The translations under genes and the position numbers were made by a program. From Branchiostoma lanceolatum (taxonomy: Eukaryota > Chordata > Leptocardii > Amphioxiformes > Branchiostomatidae), in NCBI RefSeq assembly GCF_035083965.1, contig NC_089729.1, positions 317,501 through 381,500 of the forward strand: a stretch of 64,000 nt of DNA, written 5' to 3'. Numbering within the stretch: the stretch's first letter is position 1; the number at the start of each line of letters is the position of its first letter. Shown here piece after piece: positions 11,278 to 23,200 of the stretch. Below the pieces are notes generated by a model, which saw only the letters and a list, made by a program, of their open reading frames with translations, had not been told where the DNA came from and made no database searches.

Positions 11278-14200
11278 AGGATGAGAGGGAGAGAGGGTGA
11301 GTGAGAGGGTGAGAGGGTGAGAGGGGGAGAGAGAGGGGGAGAAAGGGATAGAGGGGGAAGGGAGGGAGAGAGAGAGGGGTGAGAGAAAGGGAGATAGAGA
11401 GGAGAGAGAGGAGGGAAGAGAGAGAGAGGAGGGGGAGAAAAAGAGGGAGGGAGAGAGAGGGGGAGAGAGGGAGAGAGAGAGAGTAAAAGTACAGACGAGG
11501 TTCTCTCAGACGTACCTGTGCATCAGTCATTTGCAGATCACTGTATTTACTGTAGTCTCCGTTCGCAACGTCAGCGGCGATGCCATCGGCGTTGTCTTCC
11601 AGGTCCTTGAGGGGAAGGGCGTCGAAGAAAGGGTCGATCTCGTCGTTTGCCAGCTGGTCCAAGAGGTTTCCGGTTCGGGCCTGGAGAAGGAAAAATTGAT
11701 CTTCTCACATCCTTGCTCTTACTGATCGATCAGTGCGCTGTGTGCTCCTCAAACACCGGGCATCCAGCCTAACGCTCGTCCTAAGGACGTCAACCCCCTT
11801 TTAGTAGTATGGCGGTCAAGTAGACGACAGCAGTCGGGATTCCAACTCTTGACTTTCAGGGCAATACACAAGTAGTAGACTGGTTTATTCTGTCATCATC
11901 ATTTGACAGACAAGCCTCATAGCAGCCATTACGAGGCTGAATTGCGAGGCAAAATAAAACATAGTTCATTGTAGTTTACACAGCTTTCAGGCATCGATTA
12001 AAAGTTTATAGACAATGAATATCAGTTAAAACATTTACTTAGACCATTTAAAATATTTCACAATCACTCTCTTAGGGATTGCCTCGGGACAAACAATGCT
12101 ATGAAAATGTGGTAACAATGTTCTCTAGAGTTCATTTAAAAGTCTGATGATGGCCGGAATGGCGCTTCTGGTGTAACGGTTTGTGCCAGAGGGTTGTCCA
12201 TAGCGGCTCGCGTTCCGAAGGTTTCTGCCATGTTGCTGACCACGGGTGGGCGGAAGCGAGGAGTGAAAACGTGGGGACTGTTCTAGTTTAGCAGCAAAGT
12301 CGGTGCATAACTGTTGCCTTCTAGTTGACAGTCTTGGAAGGTTAAGCTGGTTCAGGGTAGCAGTGTATGAGTTGTAAGTCCGTCCTAGTATAATCCTGCA
12401 GGCCCGTTTCTGAACACGTTCTTGGGCGTCGGACTGACCTTTAGTAAAGTAAAGTAAGGTACCTACGCAGCAAACCACGGTACTGTTAGATTGTCAAGTT
12501 CATCGGTGAATTAAAATGGCATATAGCTGGGGCATAAATCTATAGGCATCCTTCCATCTTAGCAGAATATGCTATGAGATATTCCGTCAATAGACCATTT
12601 CACTGATCGTTGGCATGCAAGAAAAGCAAGGTACTCTGGATAACGCAAGAGGCAAATAACATCATTATCATGACAACATGGATCCAGTATATATCAGACA
12701 CATCACGCATGCGTCGTGCACGCCTTGTCATGGCAATGTTGGTGTTCACCCCCTACGTCACCGACGCACTTCTGTGATCCGGAAAAGAAGATTTTAAGAA
12801 GTTTGTCCCACCTTCTTGGCGATCTTCTTGATCTGTTGAGGGCTCATCTCGCTCTTGGCGCTGGCGAAGGTTGAGATCGAGCTTCTGACGTCAGCGTCGG
12901 ACATCTGGTCAATGTCGGCCGTGGGCAGCTTGCCGGCAAGACTCCCCAGGGCGCTCAGCTGTGGGGTTGGTTAATATCTCCGTTAGTCATACCGTACCTG
13001 AGTACGTAGTCATACATCACGTATCTAAGGACCCAGATACCTAGTCTTACCGTATTACCGGACCTATTTAGTCTTACCGTTTAATCGGACCTACCTAGTC
13101 AGTCTTACATTCCGTCTTACCGGACCTACCTAGTCAGTCTTACATTCCGTCTTACCGGACCTACCTAGTCAGTCTTACATTCCGTCTTACCGGACCTACC
13201 TAGTCAGTCTTACATCCCGTCTTACCGGACCTACCTAGTCAGTCTTACATCACGTCTTACCGGACCTACCTAGTCAGTCTTACATTCCGTCTTACCGGAC
13301 CTACCTAGTCAGTCTTACATCCCGTCTTACCGGACCTACCTAGTCAGTCTTACATCCCGTCTTACCGGACCTACCTAGTCAGTCTTACATCACGTCTTAC
13401 CGGACCTACCTAGTCAGTTTTACATTCCGTCTTACCGGACCTGCCTAGTCAGTTTTACATTCCGTCTTACCGGACCTACCTAGTCAGTCTTACATTCCGT
13501 CTTACCGGACCTATCTAGTCAGTCTTATATTCCATCTTACCGGACCTACCTAGTCTTACCGTCTTACCGGACCTACCTAGTCAGTCTTACATCCCGTCTT
13601 ACCGGACCTACCTAGTCAGTCTTACATCACGTCTTACCGGACCTGCCTAGTCAGTTTTACATTCCGACTTACCGGACCTACCTAGTCAGTCTTACATCAC
13701 GTCTTACCGGACCTGCCTAGTCAGTTTTACATCCCGTCTTACCGGACCTGCCTAGTCTTACATCGCGTCTTGCCTATCTAGACATGTAGGTCCCAAGTTC
13801 TCATTGGAACCCCCGGCAGTAATAGCTAGGCGTAAGTACTACCTACCAGTATGACGCGCCTTGACGGTACATTTTCAATATACCTGAATGTTAGATATGT
13901 GAGAGAAATTATTTAACTGGACTACAACAGAAACTTACCTGGGCTGCAGACAGGGCCCCGGAGACGGCAGCTCCGGACTTGTACTTGTCGATCAGAGCCC
14001 TCGCCTGATGCAAGAACAAACAAAAGAAATCAGGTTGATAGTAGTAAAGCTCACTCGGGCCCACTCGGAAGTTAGGTGAAGAATTCGAAGTTAGGAAGGT
14101 AGCTGACTTGTTGTCGAGGACCTATCGCAGTGTCAGCCGGTAACTTTCTATCGTTTGTTCAACATCGGGTCACCAGTATCGGGCAGACTCAAGTCAAACC

Positions 14201-17200
14201 GTCACATGCTTTAAAGTAAATCTAAGTTTGGTCAAATATAACCGGTCCTGTGCAGCATTCAAATGGATGAATTTAGGCCATTCTAGAAAAATAGATATTT
14301 TACGACCAAAATTGAGGAACCAGATTGTTCAGATCATCCACAATGGTGACATGTACAACGGATTATTTGTTGCAGACTACAAAGTAAAAAAAAAATGTAG
14401 CAATAGCCCTACATCCGCTCCGGTGAAGCCCTCTCCGGCCAGCTCGGAGATGGCGCCCACCACAGCTTCCTCGCTAAGGTTCTCTATCTCATCGGGCTGC
14501 AGCTCCGACAGGGACCCGGCCAGACTCTGGAGCGTCGCGGCGCTGACGGAGGCCGGGTCCGACATCTCGGCCGCAAGCAGCTTTCGGTCCAGCTGAAAAC
14601 AGAAATACCGGGAGTGAACCTCAAAAATGGCGCCCAGAATGGCGTAGGGAATTTCCGGAGCAGCCTTCGTCACCCCTGCGTCTCCTAATGCATGAGTCAG
14701 TGAAGTCATGCTTGTCTCGGGCATTGATGTTTCTGAGCTAGGGTGAAGAGATGCTGCTACAGTAACACTTAGTTCAGTGCTTAGATGAGTAGCCTCCTAC
14801 GGCATTGCACAGTGCGAGTTCGTTAAAAACAATGTGGATCAAAACCTCCAGAACTTTGAGAAATGTTCACTACTAACACAGATTGTTCATAGGTCATCAA
14901 GTGACAGGGATGACCTATGACAAGGCTTGCAATGCCTTGGACTGAATAATAAGTCCAAAAAAGGGACTTAAGGACTGAAGCTCCGAGTCACTACCAAACT
15001 AACTGCCCTGACTGTAGGCAGAATAAATGATTTTGCTAGGAGACTTGCAATGGTCACCGAAGGGTTTCATTGGGGGGAATGTGACTTCCCGTGGACAGGC
15101 CAATCATGCACCAAATGTTTGCAGAATTCCGCTATCTGTACCCCCGTAGGAAGGCCTGGTGGAGGCTAGATCTGTACCCCCGTAGGAAGGCCTGGTGGAG
15201 GCTAGATCTGTACCCCCGTAGGAAGGCCTGGTGGAGGCTAGATCCGTACCCCCCTAGGAAGGCCTGGTGGAAGCTAGATCTGTACCCCCGTAGGAAGGCC
15301 TGGTGGAGGCTAGATCCGTACCCCCGTAGGAAGGCCTGGTGGAGGCTAGATCTGTACCCCCGTAGGAAGGCCTGGTGGAGGCTAGATCCGTACCCCCGTA
15401 GGAAGGCCTGGTGGAGGCTAGATCCGTACCCCGCAGGAAGGCCTGGTGGAGGCTAGATCCGTACCCCCGTAGGAAGGCCTGGTGGAGGCTAGATCTGTAC
15501 CCCCGTAGGAAGGCCTGGTGGAGGCTAGATCCGTACCCCCGTAGGAAGGCCTGGTGGAGGCTAGATCTGTACCCCCGTAGGAAGGCCTGGTGGAGGCTAG
15601 ATCCGTACCCCCGTAGGAAGGCCTGGTGGAGGCTAGATCTGTACCCCCGTAGGAAGGCCTGGTGGAGGCTAGATCTGTACCCCCGTAGGAAGGCCTGGTG
15701 GAGGCTAGATCTGTACCCCCGTAGGAAGGCCTGGTGGAGGCTAGATCCGTACCCCCGTGTCCCTCCAGTAGCGTGCAAGATGAGGGTTTGAACCTATGAC
15801 CTCTGGATTTAACTCTTGAGACCATTAACCGTTCTAAGACGGTAGCTCTTACCTCTTTCTCCTCCTTAGAAGGCCCCTGCTGGCTCGCCTCGGTCTCCCC
15901 CTGGTTGCACACGCGGCTCCCGGAGATCGTCTGCTTCATCTTCTTCATCGCGCGCACTTCCAGCTGGCTCAGGTCGCCGATCATGTCTCCGATGATCACA
16001 GCTGCGGGACCCAGTCTGTCAATCAATATAAATCAATGTTGGTTGGTTGGTCTAAGCTACAGGACACAGCCTGCCAATCAATGCTGATCACGTAGCTGAT
16101 TGGTCTAAGCTACAGGACACAGCCTGCCAATCAATGCTGATCACGTAGCTGATTGGTCTAAGCTACAGGACACAGCCTGCCAATCAATGCTGATCACGTA
16201 GCTGATTGGTCTAAGCTACAGACCCGAGCCTGTCAATCAATGCTGACCACGTAGCTGATTGGTCTAAGCTACAGGCCCGAGCCTGTCAATCAATGCTGAC
16301 CAGGTAGCTGATTGGTCTAAGCTACAGGACGCAGCCTGTCAATCAATGCTGATCACGTAGCCGATTGGTCTAAGCTACATATATACAGGACCCAGCCTGC
16401 CAAACAATGTTGGCTACAGGAGAAACAGAATGAATCTGACACAAGAAGCTGAGACCACCTACTTCTCCACACGGGTGACGTTGTTGAAGAAGGTGATGAG
16501 ATCTGCTCCTTGCGGCATCCGGTCGGACCCCTCGAGTTTCGTCCTGATGATGGCGTTTCCGCCCGCGGGCATCTCATCAATGTCCTTGAAGAAGTCGTTG
16601 TCGTACAGGTCAATAATCTGGAAAACAAAGTTTTCGGTCAGGTTTTACTTCTCTTTTTTTTTATACACAATATAGAGCAACAACGAATTGCCTGCATGAA
16701 GTTTGGTCTGCATGGCTGACAAGTTTGACGACTGTGTCATCTAAAATGAGCGTTCGGACTTTCGTTTCAACTACTAGTAGGTATTTGTTAATTTACAATT
16801 CACAAGTTTTTAGTGTCTTGTCAAATATTCTATTTTCTACAATGTACAAGTGGTGGAGAGAATATAAGTTGTGTACAACCGTCACTTGGTCCTCGTCCAT
16901 TTCTTTGCATTATTTGATGTTTCTTTGTATAAAAGAATAACAAGTGTTTAAAGCTCGTACTAAGTCAGTGTCGGCCTGCTCCAGGTCTTCTGTACTTCTA
17001 CTTCACACAAAACAGAACAACAGCAGCTGACCTGCCTGAGGTTTTACTGCATGACTGACAAGTTTGACGACTGTGTCATCTAAGATTATAGCTGTGACGA
17101 CTACAGAAGGGTGGTTTCGCTTGTTATTACATATACTAGTCCTTCGTAGTCGTGGGGCAGTGCATACAAAATATCCATTTAGCAACCCCAGAAACCCCAA

Positions 17201-20200
17201 GTTAATCCACAACCAGCCTTGATACGGCACAAGTCAATTGAGAACACCATCGGGACCGCCATTTGAAGGAGGAGGAGGTGCAGCTAGGTGCAGGCTGATT
17301 GGTCAGGCCCAGTCACGTGAGTAAACTTTCGTCCTTCAAAATGGCGGTCCCGATGGTTTTCAATTGACTTGCGTCGTATCAAGCCTGGTTGTGGATTAAC
17401 TTGGGGTTTTTGGGTTTGCTAAATGGCCCGCCATCGCAGGTAAGTGCGTCGGGAGTTCAGGGACCAAGCATCGGGGCCCGCCATGAAAGGAAAACGGCAG
17501 GACGGACACCATCTGGATATTTTGTATGCACTGCCCCACGACTACGAATGGCTTGTTTATGTAATAACAAGCAAAACCGCCCTTCTGTAGTCGCCACGGC
17601 TACTAAGATTAGTGTTGAAAGCTCGTACCAAGTCGGCGGATGCCCCCTCCAGGTCCTGGGCCGTAAGACAGTCGGTGAACGGCGGCAGCTTCAGCAGGTT
17701 GTCCTTGGTGTCCTTCTGGTTGCCGGCAGCCTCCCGTGCGAACTCACACGCCTCCTTCCGCGCCTCGGCAGACATCATACAGTACCGTTTACGCCCCCCG
17801 CCCATCTCAAGCCTGAGATTAGAACATGGTCAGATTTATATTGTTACAGGTACACGTATAACTATAAGTCATATGTTTGACCGTTTGTTAGCTGCGGCAA
17901 TAGTTAACAATTGTTTGAAGCAATGTTTTAAAGTTACCCGCCAGAATACCGAGTGTTGGCGTCAGTTCTGTTAGAGTATGTGGATCCCTTCACATCCTTA
18001 TTGGTATAGGTATAGGGTTACTTGCTTGTTTACTGCATCATTATTTTCAGCATTTTTAAAAAGTTACCTGGTTGAATATCGAGGGTTACGTTACTGAGGT
18101 TACCTCTTTTACAGAAGACGAGGGTAGGATATCAGATAGGCAGTCAAGATTTTTGAAGAAGAGCTTTGCAACAGAACTCAGTCAGCTTACAGATGTGATT
18201 TTTGTGGCAGAGACTGCCATTCTCGTATAGGGCTGTTTAGCCATAGTCAATGCTGTAGGGCTGCTGTGAATTAGGATTTTACCATGGTCAATACTGACCG
18301 ACGGAGGCCATATATAAGTCAAGATTCCGAGATACTCACACTTTGTTGGCCACCGGTTCGCAGTTTTGGTCGCTGTTCTCTCGGAGCTTTTTCAGGTTGC
18401 CGGGAGTCAAGCCCCGTGGCATGAAGGAGACTTTCTCCAGACTAGCAGGCATCTCGTCGCAGGTGACGTTCACGTTCGCCTCCACCCACTTCCGCACCAG
18501 GAAGGCCTGCACGTCCGCGCTCAGCCCGATGGTGGGCCGGGCGTCCGGGTCCCCAGCGGGCTAGAGAGAGTAACAAGTCCATCAGAGACGGCAGATTCCC
18601 CCCCCCCCCTTACCTGTACTGATTCGTGGCCCTATCAGACGTACAATAGAAGCCCTAAGGATGACCTGTATGCTATAGGTGAGGGTGGAGTTGGGCCAGA
18701 CCTAGAGAGCGTGGCAGTTGGTGTTCTCAAAGATTAATCAATCGTGCAATATGACTAAACAGATATAATTATAAGTCAGATAAATCTTCTTAAAAGCCAA
18801 GTAACGTCCGAGTCACCATGGATGTTAGGAAGTTGGAGTTTTATTGTTTCTTTGTCGTATCGGAATCCAAGCATCATTAAGCTCTACTTGTCAGCTTCTG
18901 GATATTAGTTGAAAGAATTGTTTTTTTGGTTAATGGATCGATTTATTTATTTATTGATTGATTAATGCATTGATTGTTTGATTGATTGATTGGTTGATTG
19001 ATTGATCGATTGCCTGTTTACCTCAGCCGCGTCCTTCATCTTCGTCAGCACCTCCACGAACTTCGTTTGTTCGACCCGGACGGACAGCACGTCCAGCTGC
19101 TCGAGGTCGAACTGGTTGTTCTTGCGCAGCAGCCAGGCGACGATCTGGTCCGACGTGATCTTCGCAAACTCATCGTCCTGAGAACAAAATCAGCAAAATG
19201 AACAATCAGAGATGGCAGACTCCACAACAACTAGGGGGCCCAAACCTACACCACTTCTTTATTACATCATAAGCTATCTGCCACCCAAAAATTAAGACAG
19301 CACGTCCAGGTCAAAATATACAAAAATTGAAGTTCTGCTGCAGTACCAAGGTCACATACCAGGGGGCCCAAAATCGACCTTGAGCTTCGGATTCACAACA
19401 CCCGCCCACATACTAAATAACATTGTAATCCATCAAGAGGCTTTTGAGTTATGCTGACTGGGGTGGTGCGGAAACACAAACATACACACATACACACACA
19501 CACACAGACAGACACACCCAAAACAATATCTCCATTTTTCATGGAGATAATAATCACCCTGCTCTTCGACAGACAAGGCAATCAGAGATGGCAGACTTCA
19601 CTCCATTACCCTAACTCTTCTTCCAATTACACAGACGAATATAGCAGTGTTATGGATTTATGGCAAATAAACACCAGTAAACAAATGAGGCAATGAGAGT
19701 GGGAGGAAGGTACAAAAAGAAGACAGAGAGACACACAAATATAGAGACCGTGACAGGCAAAAACAACATTATAGTCCCGTCGTTGTCAGGGAGTGGGCCA
19801 AAGTACGTAGTTGCCTAATTCTATGGATTGTTTCACTGAACCTTCCAGTGTCACAGGAAAACAGCTCGGTGGTTTTATGGCGAGAAAAATTCATGACCAA
19901 AGAACCAAAAACAGCATTATATTCCGTCTGTTGCCAGAGAGTGTGCCAAAGTATGTAGCTGCCTAATTCTACAGATGCTTTTTTTACAAAATGATAACGT
20001 TATGGTGTTTACATTGAGTTTCGTCAGCAGGTTGCCTGGTATCATCTTGAACTCGTCGTCAGTAATGTCGGTAATGTCGGCCTCTCCTTTCAAGGCTTGG
20101 ATGATGGAAGAGTTGGCCGGCTGGTTGTTGATGCTGCAAGGAACGGCAAAACCAAACTTTGATTCCAGCTGTGAGGATTCCATTTCAAGCTCAACAAAAG

Positions 20201-23200
20201 ACCGAATACAGCTCGAAATTTCTCCAGGTGTTTGGTATTTCTTTCGATGACTGAATGATGTGTTGGGACATTTTTTAAACACTAAAACAGCCTTAATATC
20301 TGAATGATTCTTATTGCAGGTTCTTTTAAATATGACCTCACTTCTTCGATGTCCTACACATTTCTTCAATATTATCTTAACACAGAAGGTATGCCCAACA
20401 CCGACTGTACTCAGGTACATACAGCGAATATGTTTATATGAATATGTTTATATGAATATGTTTATATGAATATGTTTATATGAATATGTTTCACCCTGTT
20501 ACATGTATTTTATGTATGTTGTGTGCAATTAGCCCTCGGGCAGGAATTTGCAATAAACTTATTATAAATGAGCCAGCAGTGCACAAAATCCTATCTTTAA
20601 GCTGACTAAAATGGGCGTAAAGGTAACTCTCGAGTAATGAAACAGTATATTTACGGATACTTCAATGTGTGCTTAAAGATCTAATTTCATATAACATTGG
20701 TACATAATGGAACAAACAGTGCATTTACTCACAATTTAGCGACTGAGGACTGCGTCAAAGCAGATGTATCTGTCGGGAAAATAGGAAAGTGTCAGACAAT
20801 TGACCTTTTTCATCAAGCTTTAACAAAAACCATAATAAGAGTAGAATCTGTTTTCAAACCATTTCCTTTCAGCTACTTCGAAATGTAGCTTCTAGTATCG
20901 CATAAATCCTCGTACTTCTTCTAACACTGAAGTCAAACTGAACCAGATTGAAACCAAACCGGATTTTTCTTTACCTCCAAATGCGGCTGTAATGCCACTC
21001 GTCACATCAGGGTCGATAGAGGGCGCTGTGGGCCTAGCGGGAATTTGCGGGGTTGGTCGCTGAGGCTGCGCCTGTCTCTTCTCGCGAGGCACAGCAGCCA
21101 CCAGGCCTGAAAAACACATGCACAGACGTTAACATGTCGCCAGGCGGCATTATCACTTCACACGGCAGCCACAAGGCCTGTAAAACACATACACATACGT
21201 TAACATGTCGCCAGGCGGCGCTATCACTTCACACGGCAGCCACCAGGCCTGTAAAACACATACACATACGTTAACATGTCGCCAGGCGGCGCTATCACTT
21301 CACACGGCAGCCACCAGACCTTTAAAAAAAAACATGCACAGACGTTAACATGTCGCCAGGCGGCGCTATCACTTCACACGGCAGCCACCAGGCCTGAAAA
21401 ACACATGCAAAGACGTTAACATGTCACCAGGCGGCGCTATCACTTCACACGGCAGCCACCAGACCTTAAAAAAAAAACACATGCACAGACGTTAACATGT
21501 CGCCAGGCGGCGCTTTCTCTTCACGCGAGCCACGACAGCCACCAGACCTGAAAAAAAAAAACATGCACAGACGTTAACATCTCGCCGGGCGGCGCTGCTG
21601 TCCGTCCCGATCTGTTTATCTACCCGAAAAACGGAGGCCTCAGGACACGGAAAACACAACTGCACATACGTTAGAATATCGCCAGGGGCGCTGCACATAG
21701 ATGCATGTGTGAGTAATGTTCACAGGCTTTTTAGTGTCTAATAAAAACTTGACTTTCACCAGGCCTGACTGCAGACATGCATGCACAGTTTTATACCCAA
21801 CAAACTTCAGGCTCATCACAACAAACGTCTCTATGCCAGGAGTTGAACCTATAAGTAACCCAACAATTATGGCGTTCACACGTTCAGCGCCTTGACATCG
21901 TGATTAAATTCAAGTACGATAAAACAGTAAGATCAAAGTTAGTAGTTGGACGGTTGGTTTCACCGCTGTAGAATAGACATCGAAATCGTGCGACGGCCTA
22001 CACCGAGTGGGACCGCACAGTTAGAGGCCACATTTGACATGATCTACACGTGGCAGAAGGAAAGTTGACGGGCAGCCTCTAATTTAGGTTCTACGAAGAG
22101 AGACGGGATTTGGGAAGACTTCGCTGCACAGAGGTGTCTGGGGAACCGCGGTGGATCGAGTTAGAGGTAATTTAAGCCTAAAAAGCACCTTCAACCTTGT
22201 CGTAAGGGTGCCCGACTTACTCCGGTACGTCATGAATCGCTGTCCTCGTTTAGAGGTCCTTTGTTCAAGATTAAAGGTAACCAAAAACGGGACTGATGAA
22301 AAAAGCTTTGATTGATGGTTTCACTCTTTGTCACTGATGCCCATGGGCTTACTGGGGATTCAAACTTAGGATCTTTAAATTTGGTTCAGAGTAGATAAAT
22401 GTAGTTAGTTAAATGGTGCTATCTTAGCTACATGTATAGGAATCGAACCCGCAACCTTCTGACACACTGGGAACCTCAAATTCACTAAACCTGTGTTCTA
22501 CAGGCTCATTACCTTGACCCACGCACGCGTGGTTACAACAAAGACAGGCGGTAACATAAGACTCTTCGTCTTATGTTATAACGTTACATGGTAGGCTATT
22601 TCGGGATTTGACCTTGCGACACGTTGCCACCCACTAATCCTCCCATTACATGCAATTGACCCACCAACGGTTGGTTGAAACAAAAAGGTGTCAGTTGAGT
22701 TGTTATTTCAAGGCTTTGTCCTCACGGCGGTATTCATGTCACGAGGCGTTTGTGTTAGACTCCAGGTAACCGAACCTGGCGTGGTGAATAGGTACCGTCG
22801 GTACCAGCTCCCCGTCAGCTGGGGAAATGTGAGCAGCTTCTCGGTTAATGAGGCATGCAGGCGACAAAGGCAAATAGAAACCCTGTTGTATGTGAGATTC
22901 TCAGAGGAACAATGACTTTCAATGACTCGATTTTAAACAGTTGTCCAGAAGCAGAGTCTTCGTTAGGTTTCATTCTTTCCCATTACTTCTTTAAACAGAA
23001 ACCCAGAAGCATAAGTCTGGTTAGATTCAGTTCCTTCTGGAACGAGGTGCTGATTGGTAGGGCTAAGATGCAACAGGGTTCTGGCTTAAATGTTTTAGAA
23101 TGATTGACAATCAAGGATATTCAAGGTCGTTAAGGTTGGCAGCATGCAGTAATCTATATAGGACTCATTAGCACCGGAGCATGGCACAACCGCATTGATG

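Noticed and set aside
11027..11662. 211-residue minus-strand frame rich in SLSLPLSPS
   Set aside because: It joins the genuine exon 11516-11680 to the GA microsatellite. The repeat part is intronic.
15091..16026. Open frames on both strands through the 36-bp repeat
   Set aside because: A repeat unit divisible by three keeps all frames open. Both strands are open at once and no start context is present.
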